From Floridanema aerugineum (GTDB taxonomy: Bacteria; Cyanobacteriota; Cyanobacteriia; Cyanobacteriales; Aerosakkonemataceae): a stretch of 64,000 bases of DNA. How positions within the stretch are numbered: position 1 is the first letter of the stretch; the number at the start of each line of letters is the position of its first letter. The notes beneath the pieces were generated by a model. It was given only the letters and a program-made list of their open reading frames with translations. It searched no databases and was not told the origin of the DNA. Position numbers and translations under genes: made by a program. Positions 8,830 to 16,394 of this stretch are shown piece after piece. The stretch spans positions 3,759 to 67,758 of the forward strand of contig NZ_JBHFNQ010000164.1 of NCBI RefSeq assembly GCF_041929345.1. The letters run 5' to 3'.

Positions 8830-9915
8830 TCAGTTTTTTCCTGTGATTGATACTTTCTGGATGAGTGTCTTTGCTGTTTCTAAAACTTGTGTAACTGTTG
8901 TACCTTCTAAACAGAGATAACCTACGGAACAGGTGCTGCGATCGCAAGGATGGCATGGTACTTTGTGTAATAAAGTTTTGTGAATATCCGTATTTAAAGA
9001 ACCCCAAACTTGCGGATCAGTCCCGCCAAATATAGTAATTGTCGGCGTAGAAAGGGCATAAGCAATATGTGCAGGTCCCGAATCATTAGTAATTAATAGT
9101 GCCAGTCGTGCCAAAATAGCACCTAATTCCGGCAGCGAAGTTTTCCCTGCTAAATTCAAGGTTTCTTGACTAATATTTGCAGCAATTAACTCAGCAATTT
9201 GTCTTTCTTCTTCGCCACCTAATAATACGATCGTGCCGCCGAATTCCTGTTGTAATGCCTTTCCCACCGCAATAAACTTTTCTGCTGACCATCGTTTAGT
9301 AGCTTCCCTCGTGCCTGGATGCAGTCCAATTAAAGGTTTTGTAGCTGTGGTAATTAACATTTCTGCTGCTTTTAAATCCTCTACCCAAAGAGGGAATTCA
9401 GTTGTTTCGCCCTGTGGTTCAATACCTAAAAATCTAACCAAAGATAGAATTTTTTGTACCTCGTTTTGTGTTGCAGAGATCGGCAAAGCAGCATCTAATT
9501 TTCCTGCCGGATCTCCAGGTCGAACAAACCCGGCAGTTGCCTTAGCTCCTAACATTAAAGTAAATGGATTAGAATAAACTCCAGAACCGTGCATTTGAAT
9601 TGCCAAATCAAATTGTTCTGCTTGCATTTCTTGGAAAAAATCCACCACTTTTCCAGGGTCAAAAAACTGTTCTGCCATCCCTAAAAAGCCTGGGAAAGGA
9701 ATGAAGCGATCGATCTGTGGCGATCGATTAACTAACTCTGCCACAAAAGGCATAGCAATTAAACTAATTTCCGCCAAAGGAAAAGCATTTTTAATAGCCC
9801 GAAAAGCCGGAGTAGCACAAACAAAATCACCAATTCGAGAAGCCCGAACTAAAGCAATTTTGCGCGGAGTTTCCGGTAAACGAAATAGTAGCCCAGGTAA
9901 AAAAGGATCAAACAT
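8830..9915 (-). CDS. Glycosyltransferase family 9 (ADP-heptose:LPS heptosyltransferase-type)
   Basis: The 361-residue product has the GT9 two-Rossmann layout. The N-terminal motif is IALVRASRIGDFVCATPAFR, and the C-terminal donor-site region contains LIGLHPG, KRWSAEKF, LLGGEEE and the ITNDSGPAHIAYAL motif. GT9 enzymes use ADP-heptose or related donors to build LPS core or other surface glycans at the inner face of the membrane. A Cys-rich tail (CHPCDRSTC) is shared by several cyanobacterial members. It is one of five GT9 genes in the window, and its neighbour upstream is divergent. The acceptor and donor are not known; a heptose donor is inferred from the gmhA, gmhB and rfaE1 functions encoded further along. 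Confidence 0.9.
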   Translation of the reverse strand: MFDPFLPGLLFRLPETPRKIALVRASRIGDFVCATPAFRAIKNAFPLAEISLIAMPFVAELVNRSPQIDRFIPFPGFLGMAEQFFDPGKVVDFFQEMQAEQFDLAIQMHGSGVYSNPFTLMLGAKATAGFVRPGDPAGKLDAALPISATQNEVQKILSLVRFLGIEPQGETTEFPLWVEDLKAAEMLITTATKPLIGLHPGTREATKRWSAEKFIAVGKALQQEFGGTIVLLGGEEERQIAELIAANISQETLNLAGKTSLPELGAILARLALLITNDSGPAHIAYALSTPTITIFGGTDPQVWGSLNTDIHKTLLHKVPCHPCDRSTCSVGYLCLEGTTVTQVLETAKTLIQKVSITGKN

Positions 9916-9949
9916 TGCGATTTTAAATGTTAGGTTGATCTAGATCCCT

Positions 9950-9990
9950 CTTCAGATCCCCGACTTCTTGAAGAAGTCGGGGATCTGAAG
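9950..9990. repeat. Palindromic dispersed repeat, family B (GATCCCCGACTTC...)
   Basis: This is a 41-bp palindrome with a single central base, between the divergent GT9 and stress-protein genes. The core GATCCCCGACTTCTT and its inverted arm recur at 40857, 40904, 51237 and 51639. Each copy could fold into a hairpin of about 16 bp in RNA, and the copy here may also terminate or insulate transcription. Confidence 0.85.
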
Positions 9991-10090
9991 ATAATTTTCC
10001 CCCTCTTTGGGTTGATGAAAAATGTAACTACAATCACAAAAATGGGAAGAGAAATTAACCAAAAGATTTAAGTTAAAGCAGGGGAAAAAA

Positions 10091-10645
10091 ATGGCTATTA
10101 GCGCAAAAACTCGTGCTTTCGGAGTATTTTCTAACCGAGAAGCAGCAGAAATAGGACTTACTGAATTAAAAAAATCCGGCTTTCCAATGGAGAAAGTTTC
10201 TATAATTGCTAAGGATTTGGAAAAAGGCGATCGCGTAGGTGGTGCAAAAACCACCCATAGCGTAGGCGAACAAAACGTAAATTCTCCTACAGCCGTTGTT
10301 TCCGACCTTGCCACAGGTAGTACATGGGGAACATTATTAGTAGGACTTAGCGGTTTAGCATTGCCTGGTATTGGCCCCGTTTTAGCAGCAGGAAGCTTAG
10401 GTGTAGCCTTGCTGACTACCTTGGGAGGCGTGGCAATGGGAACAGTCGCCAGTAATAATTTAGTAACATCTCTAATTGATTTAGGCATACCAGAAGAAGA
10501 CGCTAGAGTGTATAGCGATCGACTGCTTGCAGGTAATTATTTCGTAATAGTTGATGGTTCGGAAGAAGAGATCGATCGCGCTGAAGGCATCTTGAGTAAG
10601 CAGGATATTGAATATTGGGGAATTTATCCTCCCTCTAATGGTTGA
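10091..10645 (+). CDS. General stress protein 17M-like membrane-associated protein
   Basis: The 184-residue product starts with a GSP17M/YflT-like segment (RAFGVFSNREAAEIGLTELK, then MEKVSIIAKD). A Gly/Ala-rich hydrophobic stretch follows at about residues 75-130 (GTLLVGLSGLALPGIGPVLA), and the end is acidic (NYFVIVDGSEEEID). This fits cyanobacterial proteins annotated as general stress or DUF1269-like, whose biochemical role is not established. The hydrophobic part resembles a glycine-zipper segment and may associate with membrane. The start ATG lies 8 bp after a GGGG-type ribosome-binding site. The gene is alone and divergent from the GT9 gene, with a palindromic repeat between them. Confidence 0.7.
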   Translation: MAISAKTRAFGVFSNREAAEIGLTELKKSGFPMEKVSIIAKDLEKGDRVGGAKTTHSVGEQNVNSPTAVVSDLATGSTWGTLLVGLSGLALPGIGPVLAAGSLGVALLTTLGGVAMGTVASNNLVTSLIDLGIPEEDARVYSDRLLAGNYFVIVDGSEEEIDRAEGILSKQDIEYWGIYPPSNG

Positions 10646-10843
10646 TCGTTGGTAAATCATTAGATATCCTAAAGAAAATAGCAACCTAAGCAGGAGGAAG
10701 AACAAGTCTTTTTCTCCTGTTTTCGTAATCAAAAGTACAGAATTATAGCTAGAACTGAGCCAACCAAAATTTATTTAAGCTAAAATTAAGCCGAAAAAGT
10801 TTAAATCTATGGTTAAACTATTTGAGGAGTTAGAAAAAATATT

Positions 10844-11338
10844 ATGGTCGATCAAGGTTTACAAAGAGTAGTTAATCGCCTCGGTGCGAATTTATCTCGT
10901 GACTCATTAGTACAGAAAACCACAAATGAATTAAGAGAGTTTCTTCAGGTCGATCGAGTAGTTTTATATTACTTCGTCCGCGAATGGGAAGGGAGAGTCA
11001 CCTTTGAATCTTTAAGTTCCAGCGATTTTTCCATCTTTGGTAATACTGGACCCGATGAATGTTTTAATGGTGAATATGCTGGATTATATGAAGCCGGAAG
11101 AATCCGAGCAATTCCTGACATTGAAACAGAAGAAATTAGTGAATGTCACCGAAATTTCCTTCGTCATCTCAAAGTACGTGCTAATTTAGCCGTACCAGTT
11201 TTAAACAATGGAAAGTTATGGGGATTATTAATTGCCCATCATTGTCGAAACACCCGTTTTTGGACAGAATCAGATATTGAAAAAGTGCAAAAAGCAGCCC
11301 AAAATTTAGCAATGTCTCCAGCAATTAGAGAAAGTTAA
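10844..11338 (+). CDS. Stand-alone cyanobacteriochrome-type GAF protein (DXCF class candidate)
   Basis: The 164-residue product is a single GAF domain with no kinase, PAS or cyclase output. It carries both cysteines that define DXCF cyanobacteriochromes. Cys73 lies in the motif DECF (residues 71-74), and the canonical bilin-attachment Cys101 is followed by His102 in SECHRNFL, then VRANLAVPVL and GLLIAHHC. The spacing of 28 residues between the cysteines matches the known DXCF photoreceptors such as TePixJ. I infer a small photoreceptor that binds phycocyanobilin or phycoviolobilin and signals through a partner. It could instead be a GAF domain that has kept the motif without binding bilin. 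It stands alone between the stress-protein gene and a DUF2283 gene. Confidence 0.75.
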   Translation: MVDQGLQRVVNRLGANLSRDSLVQKTTNELREFLQVDRVVLYYFVREWEGRVTFESLSSSDFSIFGNTGPDECFNGEYAGLYEAGRIRAIPDIETEEISECHRNFLRHLKVRANLAVPVLNNGKLWGLLIAHHCRNTRFWTESDIEKVQKAAQNLAMSPAIRES

Positions 11339-11405
11339 AATCAACAGGGTCAACTAGATAACTGCGCTTGAAATTCCACAATCAGGATTGCTGTTACTTT
11401 CGCAA

Positions 11406-11612
11406 CTATACACTTAAAAGAGGTAAATTGAGAGCTTGAAGATTAACAGCATCCACATTTTTAGAACAGTTATCTATTGTGATGGCGACAACTTTACCTT
11501 CTTTGTCATAATCTAAGATTAAATCTTCACTGATTGCGTCAGTAGAAACTACGGGTTTGCTGGTTAGCTCGATCGCTAATGTATCAGTATCAGAAAAATA
11601 TTGAATCTTCAT
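11406..11612 (-). CDS. DUF2283 family small protein
   Basis: The 68-residue product begins MKIQYFSDTDTLAIELT and contains LDYDKEGKVVAITIDN, the pattern of the DUF2283 family, which is common in cyanobacteria and often sits with DUF4258 toxins-like partners. The open frame extends further upstream to 11717, but the extra residues (VRYAVANAPYT) are read-through of a palindromic repeat. The start chosen is the ATG at 11612, preceded by a GAGGAG ribosome-binding site. No partner gene is adjacent here. The function is unknown; an antitoxin-like role is only a guess from neighbours seen in other genomes. Confidence 0.75.
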   Translation of the reverse strand: MKIQYFSDTDTLAIELTSKPVVSTDAISEDLILDYDKEGKVVAITIDNCSKNVDAVNLQALNLPLLSV

Positions 11613-11687
11613 TGTGGTTCTTCTCCTCGTTGTTGTCGTTTGTAAAAGTTGCGATCGAAGAAAGCATTGTGAACAGTTAAATTTAGT

Positions 11688-11840
11688 GTAGGGTGCGTTA
11701 GCGACAGCGTAACGCACCGCTTGTACAAATTACCAAACTAATAATGAAGTGCGTATAAGCTGTGACATTTAAGAAAAGCGATCGCAAACACACAACTTTC
11801 TATGGAGATGGTGCGTTACGCTGCGCTAACGCACCCTACG
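11688..11840. repeat. REP block left of the RAYT gene, family A
   Basis: The block holds two family A palindromes: GTAGGGTGCGTTAGCG with its arm CGTAACGCACC at 11688-11720, and GGTGCGTTACG with its arm CTAACGCACC at 11810-11840. A spacer containing GCTGTGACATTT and AAGCGATCGC joins them. The same order of parts (REP, spacer, REP) recurs right of the RAYT gene at 12513-12803, so the transposase gene lies between direct repeats of this block. Confidence 0.85.
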
Positions 11841-11854
11841 GAATTATAAAGATA

Positions 11855-12406
11855 TTATTCATATCCAACATCATTGGGAATATCTGGTATTATATCTACT
11901 CCCCAATCTTCTGAATAAATACCATCAGCAACAAAGCGATGAAAACTGGAATAAGGCCATTCTTTTGCTGCTTTGCATAACCCATGTTTAACAGGATTGT
12001 AATGTATATAATCGCAATGGTTAGCAAAATCTAGATCATCTCGGATCAAATGTTCCCAAAACCTACGTTGCCAAAGGTTTCCTTCTTGCCGTTTTTGCCG
12101 AGAGGTACTGACTTGGCTATCAATTTCTAGTTCTTTGGCACAATGTTTAGTAACAAAGGTTTTAATCAGTCGCCAACGAGTTGCATAATCACTGTCGCCA
12201 GATGGTAGTGTCCAAATACAGTGAATGTGATTGGGTAATAAAACTAAAGCATCTATAATAAAAGGATATTTTTGCCGTACATTATTGATAGCTGTTCGTA
12301 ATGTTTGACGTGCAATTTCACTACATAACCAGTTACGCCGCTGATAAGTTACTTGGGTGAAAAAGTAAGTACCATTTGCGATCGTAAGTCTTTTATAATT
12401 AGGCAT
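11855..12406 (-). CDS. REP-associated tyrosine transposase (RAYT, Y1/IS200-like)
   Basis: The 183-residue product is a single-domain HUH transposase. The HUH motif is PNHIHCIW (His60, His62), and the catalytic tyrosine is Tyr133 or Tyr136 in CDYIHYNPVKHG. The start MPNYKRLTI and the WQRRFWEHLI segment are typical of RAYTs. RAYT proteins bind and cleave the palindromic REP sequences that flank their own gene and are thought to spread them; they are usually single-copy and not flanked by transposon ends. Here family A REPs flank the gene on both sides and recur across the window, so this protein, or a relative elsewhere in the genome, is the likely agent of their spread. The gene appears intact. 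Confidence 0.92.
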   Translation of the reverse strand: MPNYKRLTIANGTYFFTQVTYQRRNWLCSEIARQTLRTAINNVRQKYPFIIDALVLLPNHIHCIWTLPSGDSDYATRWRLIKTFVTKHCAKELEIDSQVSTSRQKRQEGNLWQRRFWEHLIRDDLDFANHCDYIHYNPVKHGLCKAAKEWPYSSFHRFVADGIYSEDWGVDIIPDIPNDVGYE

Positions 12407-12512
12407 TTGGTTGGGTGATTTAGCGATCGATCAATAATATAAAGTAATTTTGGAAATCAGACGTTACCAATTTACTAAATTGACACATTAAATTTGGCAT
12501 AGTAGTCCTAGC

Positions 12513-12803
12513 GTAGGGTGCGTTAGCGGTAGCGTAACGCACCGCTTCCGATGGCGATAGTGCAATGGTATATGCGATCAGTAGCGTATGATGCGTATAG
12601 CCTGTGACATTTCCGAAAAGCGATCGTTTCACGCTGCGCTTCCTATAGAGATGGTGCGTTACGCTGCGCTTCCTATAGAGATGGTGCGTTACGCTGCGCT
12701 TCCTATAGAGATGGTGCGTTACGCTGCGCTTCCTATAGAGATGGTGCGTTACGCTGCGCTTCCTATAGAGATGGTGCGTTACGCTGCGCTAACGCACCCT
12801 ACG
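12513..12803. repeat. REP block right of the RAYT gene with a 30-bp tandem array
   Basis: A family A palindrome at 12513-12545 is followed by the spacer CCTGTGACATTTCC. Five exact 30-bp units (each ACGCTGCGCTTCCTATAGAG plus ATGGTGCGTT) then run from 12631 to 12780. The block ends with ACGCTGCGCT and AACGCACCCTACG at 12781-12803. This is the left RAYT-flanking block with its second REP arm expanded. The ten-residue protein repeat that it would encode is a by-product, not a gene. Confidence 0.9.
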
Positions 12804-12809
12804 CATAAT

Positions 12810-13313
12810 CTAGCTATCTTTGGTTGCTGCTACTTCACTTATTAATGTTCCAGTTTGCTTGATAACTTGTTTAGCTCCCGGTTGTTGCTCCGGTTTTTTC
12901 GTGTACCACCAAGCCCAGGCAATCAAAACAGCTTGGAAGGGAAGTCTAGCCCAATAAAATGCTTGATTATGGGGAATGCCATCGATCGCAATATTATTCA
13001 AAGTCATATTGATATTAGCAGGAAACACGGCAATAAACAGCGCAATTAATCCCCAAGCTGCGGCTACACTAACGATCGGAATCAATAACCCAATCCCACC
13101 TAAAATTTCAAAAAAACCACTGATATAAACCAATTCAAACGGATAAGGCAATTGAGGAGGTACTATGCGAGCATATTGTTCGGGTCTAACAAAGTGGGTA
13201 ATGCCTGCCACTATCATCGATATGGCTAGGAAAACGCGCAGGAATTCTTTCTGCCAAGGGGATTTTTTACTAGATTGATTCATCAGTTTTGGGAAATCGT
13301 TTACCCAAAACAT
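12810..13313 (-). CDS. DoxX family membrane protein
   Basis: The 167-residue product has four hydrophobic segments: LRVFLAISMIVAGITHF, LVYISGFFEILGGIGLLIP, VAAAWGLIALFIAVFPANI and ARLPFQAVLIAWAWWY. The FVRPEQYARIVPPQLPYP and GGIGLLIP patterns fit the DoxX/MauE-like family of small inner-membrane proteins, some linked to redox or oxidative-stress functions. The first ATG is at 13313; a second at 13283 (MNQSSKKSPWQ) is equally plausible because neither has a clear ribosome-binding site. The gene lies between two REP clusters, and its C-terminus is only 7 bp from the 30-bp array. Confidence 0.8.
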   Translation of the reverse strand: MFWVNDFPKLMNQSSKKSPWQKEFLRVFLAISMIVAGITHFVRPEQYARIVPPQLPYPFELVYISGFFEILGGIGLLIPIVSVAAAWGLIALFIAVFPANINMTLNNIAIDGIPHNQAFYWARLPFQAVLIAWAWWYTKKPEQQPGAKQVIKQTGTLISEVAATKDS

Positions 13314-13363
13314 AGCAATAAAAACTGGGGAGTTTGTTCTACCTGCGGCTAGTTTCTAGTAGA

Positions 13364-13461
13364 GTAGGGTGCGTTAGCGATAGCGTAACGCACCGCTTCC
13401 TACCGAGATGGTGCGTTACGCTGCGCTTTTCTTATATGCCGCAGGCTATACGCACCCTACG
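13364..13461. repeat. REP cluster, family A
   Basis: A family A palindrome (GTAGGGTGCGTTAGCG with arm CGTAACGCACC) is followed by an inverted partial copy that ends TATACGCACCCTACG. It lies between the DoxX gene and the GT2 gene and ends 3 bp from the GT2 stop codon. The same sub-parts make up the blocks around the RAYT gene. Confidence 0.85.
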
Positions 13462-13463
13462 TT

Positions 13464-14306
13464 TCATACAAGAATAGTTTCTGGGGCATATTTTTCAATC
13501 ATTTCTGGTAAAAGATCTAAGGCGTGTCCGTCAACTGTTCCCTGATGATTAAGTACTGTTGATGGTACTTCTGCGTGATAGGTTCCAGAAGGAATAATCG
13601 CACATCCGCCCCATTTTCGCATTAAAATGTTTTGGACTAAAACTTCTTCCCCAGAATGATATCTTGGCAACTTTGTCCAAAAGGAAAAACCGCCAATTTC
13701 TAAAAGGTTTTCTCTGTCATAAAGAATGCAAGAAGCAATCCAAGCAACTTTATAAAGCAGAGTTTCTCCTGGTGGTAATCTCTGACTAACATGATATAAA
13801 TTTGCTGCCCGATGTAAATGCCATCTTTCCCATTGTGGAGAACCGGGATTAACAATTTCTGGATGTACGGAACCTTCCCAAAATTCAATAATTTGTTGTT
13901 GAGGACGCACATCTTCACGATAAGATAAACCAGTGGGAAAAGCTCCAACAAAACCGCATTTTTGAGCTTGCAAAGTTTGCCAAAGTCGATCGACTACCCA
14001 AGGTTCCATAAATACGTCATCATCGAGATATAAAACACTGTCAGCAGTGGCGCGATCGAGCAAAAAATCGCGTTGTTCGGTAATTCCTTGGGAAGGAAAG
14101 CGATAATGATATTCTACAGAACCACCTCTAGTTTCTATTAGGCGCAATAATGTTTTAACTAATGGTGAATTTTCAACAGTTTGGAAACTTTGATCGGCAA
14201 TAATTACATGAATATCTGTTAATGTTTGGGATGCAATACCGGAGAGGGTAAAAATTAGGGATTCTAAGCGGTTACAAGTTGGAAGCAGAATATCGACAGT
14301 TGCCAT
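13464..14306 (-). CDS. Glycosyltransferase family 2
   Basis: The 280-residue product is a GT-A fold glycosyltransferase. The N-terminus is VDILLPTCNRLESLIFTL, the DXD-type metal and nucleotide-sugar motif is LYLDDDVFMEPW near residue 92, and the acceptor-region segment GGFSFWTKLPRYHSGEE follows. It lacks membrane segments, so it is probably cytosolic and works on a lipid-linked or protein acceptor. The sugar cannot be told from sequence. It lies in the minus-strand glycan region. Its start is 23 bp from the truncated methyltransferase remnant upstream. Confidence 0.88.
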   Translation of the reverse strand: MATVDILLPTCNRLESLIFTLSGIASQTLTDIHVIIADQSFQTVENSPLVKTLLRLIETRGGSVEYHYRFPSQGITEQRDFLLDRATADSVLYLDDDVFMEPWVVDRLWQTLQAQKCGFVGAFPTGLSYREDVRPQQQIIEFWEGSVHPEIVNPGSPQWERWHLHRAANLYHVSQRLPPGETLLYKVAWIASCILYDRENLLEIGGFSFWTKLPRYHSGEEVLVQNILMRKWGGCAIIPSGTYHAEVPSTVLNHQGTVDGHALDLLPEMIEKYAPETILV

Positions 14307-14344
14307 GATTCAGAGATTGGGAAATTTAAAGGTTAACTCAGATC

Positions 14345-14435
14345 TTCGATCGGGGGAGGTGGAACCTCCCGGATCTCGTTCCCAGGTTGAACCTGGGAAC
14401 GAGGAACAGAGGCTCTGCCTCTTGATGCAAGATCT
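14345..14435. repeat. Dispersed hairpin repeat, family C (CCCAGGTTGAACCTGGG)
   Basis: The element has three short inverted repeats in a row: GGGAGGTGGAACCTCCC, CGTTCCCAGGTTGAACCTGG, and AGAGGCTCTGCCTCT, ending near GCAAGATCTG. A second element with the same three-hairpin order, on the other strand, lies at 34305-34391 and shares GCAAGATCTG and AGAGGCAGAGCCTC. This copy interrupts the remnant of a methyltransferase gene. Confidence 0.8.
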
Positions 14436-14569
14436 GGCTTTCGGCGATCGTATTTTTGTTGCCGTAAAACTGCTATTTCCGCTGCCCGCCATAAGCCTAA
14501 TGATGGCCCTTGTAATTGTAGTAATTTGCGGAAACTAGCGGTGTCTAAGTGGAGGGGAGGAGAAGTCAT
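14436..14569 (-). pseudogene. Truncated N-terminus of a methyltransferase-like gene
   Basis: From an ATG at 14569 the reverse strand reads MTSPPLHLDTASFRKLLQLQ, then GPSLGLWRAAEIAVLRQQ and KYDRRKPDLASR before running into the family C repeat. The opening resembles class I SAM-dependent methyltransferases of polysaccharide clusters, in which such a segment precedes the VLDLGCGDG motif. That motif and everything after it are missing. I read this as a gene whose body was lost when the repeat arrived or by a later deletion. The family assignment rests on a short N-terminal match only. Confidence 0.5.
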
Positions 14570-14605
14570 ATTAAAATATGTCTAGATGTAATTGAGTAAA
14601 AAGCT

Positions 14606-14800
14606 ATGACTGCGAAAGACTTGATTATTCAGGAAGTTGAGAATATGCCGGACTTTCTTTTAGATGAAGTTTTGGATTTTCTGCAATTTATTAAAGCCAA
14701 ATATGAACAAGAAAAATTAGAAACAACCATTTTAAGTGAATCTTCTCTCCAAAAAGATTGGTTAACACCTGAAGAGGATGCAGCATGGCAAGATTTGTAA
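14606..14800 (+). CDS. DUF2281 antitoxin-like protein
   Basis: The 64-residue product (MTAKDLIIQEVENMPDFLLD, FLQFIKAKYEQE) belongs to the DUF2281 family, commonly the antitoxin partner of MazF/PemK-type or PIN toxins in cyanobacteria. The gene ends in the expected overlap with an ATG at 14785, but the downstream frame reads only MARFVKEKFLSKRT before a stop. The antitoxin therefore appears to be an orphan. DNA-binding or neutralising activity is inferred from the family only. Confidence 0.75.
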   Translation: MTAKDLIIQEVENMPDFLLDEVLDFLQFIKAKYEQEKLETTILSESSLQKDWLTPEEDAAWQDL

Positions 14801-14829
14801 AAGAAAAATTTTTATCAAAACGTACCTGA
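14785..14829 (+). pseudogene. Truncated MazF-like toxin start
   Basis: An ATG overlapping the DUF2281 gene opens a 14-codon frame, MARFVKEKFLSKRT. The first six residues match the usual start of MazF/PemK toxins (MARFVKGDV...) that follow DUF2281 genes. The remainder is gone, and the 3' end of the convergent radical SAM gene begins at 14815. This looks like a toxin gene removed except for its first codons. The match is short, so this is tentative. Confidence 0.4.
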
Positions 14830-15810
14830 ATAAATGGAACAAGAACGACAAATTTCTGGTGGTTCATCTGAGGCTAATTTATCTCGAAATGACTGATAAT
14901 CTTTGCTGTTCCAAGTGTTATCAACTCCTTGTTCTATTATGTTGCCAAAATTTATGCGATCGGGCGTAGAAACCATACAACAAGGCATCGCATAACCCTG
15001 ATAACTAATATAAGCACCTCTCCAAGGCCAATCACATCTTTTTTGTCCAGGTGTACCAGGTGAATGCAGGCGTGGTTTTGTCCGAGGTAAACGCAAATTC
15101 ACTCCCAAATTTTGCGCTAAACTTCGGGCTTCATTAAAATAAAATTCTACTCTTTGGCTATCTTCTTCCAGCAGCGTTTGTGACTGAACAAAATCTCGCA
15201 TTGGTTGATAATTTGCGGGTAAACTTGACTCGCCAAAATCATGACATAAGTGCTGCACAAAAAATTGTTCTACTGACCATTTATTTGCTAATTTCACTAA
15301 ATCTGGTAATTCATGTAAGTTCTGTTGCATGATTACCATTACTAGGTGAATATGGGGAGTTTTACTAGCAAGTTTTTGTCGTTTTTCTAAGACTAATTCT
15401 AAGTTCTTAACTACCAGTTCAAAATTGGAGCCTACACGAATTTTGTTATAGGTTTCTGGAGTTGCGCCATCAATGGAAACATGGAGGCGATCGAGATTAC
15501 TAGTAACACATTGTTCAGCACGTTTTTGATTTAAAAGTGTCAAATTAGAGTTAGTTGTAACTCTAATTTCTTTGTTAGCAGCATAAGTTATCATATCGAA
15601 AAATTGCGGGTGCATCATCGGTTCTCCTAAACCCTGAAGATGCAATTCTTGTAAGGTAGGAAATTGGTCAATGATGCGAGTAAAAACTTCAAATTTCATG
15701 AAAGCTGGAGGCTTATCTTTACGAAATTGAATGGCACACATTTGACAGCGTAAATTACATTGTCCAACGGGTTCAATTTGTAAATAAGTGGGTAGTTGCA
15801 TGGTTTTCAC
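14815..15810 (-). CDS. Radical SAM/SPASM domain protein
   Basis: The 331-residue product has the radical SAM cluster motif CNLRCQMC (Cys18, Cys22, Cys25), a GLGEPMMHP motif and a SIDGATPETYNKIR motif. The C-terminal SPASM-like Cys set is CDWPWRG, PCCMVS and CRSCSIYSG. It would reductively cleave SAM on a 4Fe-4S cluster and bind auxiliary clusters. Such proteins in glycan clusters modify sugars or act beside glycosyltransferases, but family members also mature peptides; no peptide substrate gene is visible nearby. It lies 4 bp from the DUF1622 gene upstream and shares its strand. Confidence 0.88.
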   Translation of the reverse strand: MKTMQLPTYLQIEPVGQCNLRCQMCAIQFRKDKPPAFMKFEVFTRIIDQFPTLQELHLQGLGEPMMHPQFFDMITYAANKEIRVTTNSNLTLLNQKRAEQCVTSNLDRLHVSIDGATPETYNKIRVGSNFELVVKNLELVLEKRQKLASKTPHIHLVMVIMQQNLHELPDLVKLANKWSVEQFFVQHLCHDFGESSLPANYQPMRDFVQSQTLLEEDSQRVEFYFNEARSLAQNLGVNLRLPRTKPRLHSPGTPGQKRCDWPWRGAYISYQGYAMPCCMVSTPDRINFGNIIEQGVDNTWNSKDYQSFRDKLASDEPPEICRSCSIYSGTF

Positions 15811-15814
15811 CTAA

Positions 15815-16333
15815 TTAAACATCTATTGATTTATTGAGGGGTTGACTCTCTTCTGTACCAGATTGACGACGTTGTTCTACTTGCTGAATTTCTTGCTCTA
15901 AAAAGTAGTTAAGTAAAGTTCGCAAAAAAACAATTGTAGCTAAGTTTAAAATATCTGGTCTAGTGGGAGCGACAACTGTACGTAAAATGTCAGCAGCTAC
16001 AGTAAATTCTAGTCCTAAAACTAGGGTACGACCTAACCGCAATCTAATCGATTCTGTGCTGTCAAATTGTTTTTTTGAACGATAAAATAAAGAACTAACA
16101 TAAGAAAAAACACTGCGAAAAACCCCAAATCCAATAATTGCTGCGGCAGCGATTTCTGCACCAGCAGCTAAGTAACTCACAATCGGATTGACCCAAATTT
16201 CAACAGGATTTACTGCTACAGGTTCTTTTGTTGGTTGTTCTATGTCGAGATTGAGTAATAGAACTAAACCTAGAATTAAGGCTAATGGCACTAAAATGTT
16301 GAACCATGAATTAGAGGAAGAGTTTCGTTGCAT
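15815..16333 (-). CDS. DUF1622 family membrane protein
   Basis: The 172-residue product has an N-terminal membrane segment (ILVPLALILGLVLLLNL), a second (AAGAEIAAAAIIGFGVFRSV), and two further hydrophobic stretches (RTLVLGLEFTVAADILRTV, ILNLATIVFLRTLLNYFLEQEI). The LEFTVAADILRT and RTLLNYFLEQE motifs mark DUF1622, an uncharacterised inner-membrane family. The ATG at 16333 is the only good start. The stop is 4 bp before the radical SAM start, so the two are probably co-transcribed, although the functional link is unknown. Confidence 0.85.
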   Translation of the reverse strand: MQRNSSSNSWFNILVPLALILGLVLLLNLDIEQPTKEPVAVNPVEIWVNPIVSYLAAGAEIAAAAIIGFGVFRSVFSYVSSLFYRSKKQFDSTESIRLRLGRTLVLGLEFTVAADILRTVVAPTRPDILNLATIVFLRTLLNYFLEQEIQQVEQRRQSGTEESQPLNKSIDV

Positions 16334-16394
16334 TTTTTTAGAAATGATAGTTTTGCATTAGCAAGTATAAACTATCAAATACCCATTAGTGAAG

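Noticed and set aside
12631..12803. Possible CRISPR array at the 30-bp repeats
   Set aside because: The units are contiguous with no spacers, and there is no cas gene; the unit is part of a family A palindrome.
12588..12845. Open frame of 85 codons with repeated LPIEMVRYAA
   Set aside because: It only reads the 30-bp REP array, lacks a proper start and matches no protein family.
14310..14538. Other short frames in the family C repeat region
   Set aside because: They read palindromes in all frames, with no start site or conserved sequence.
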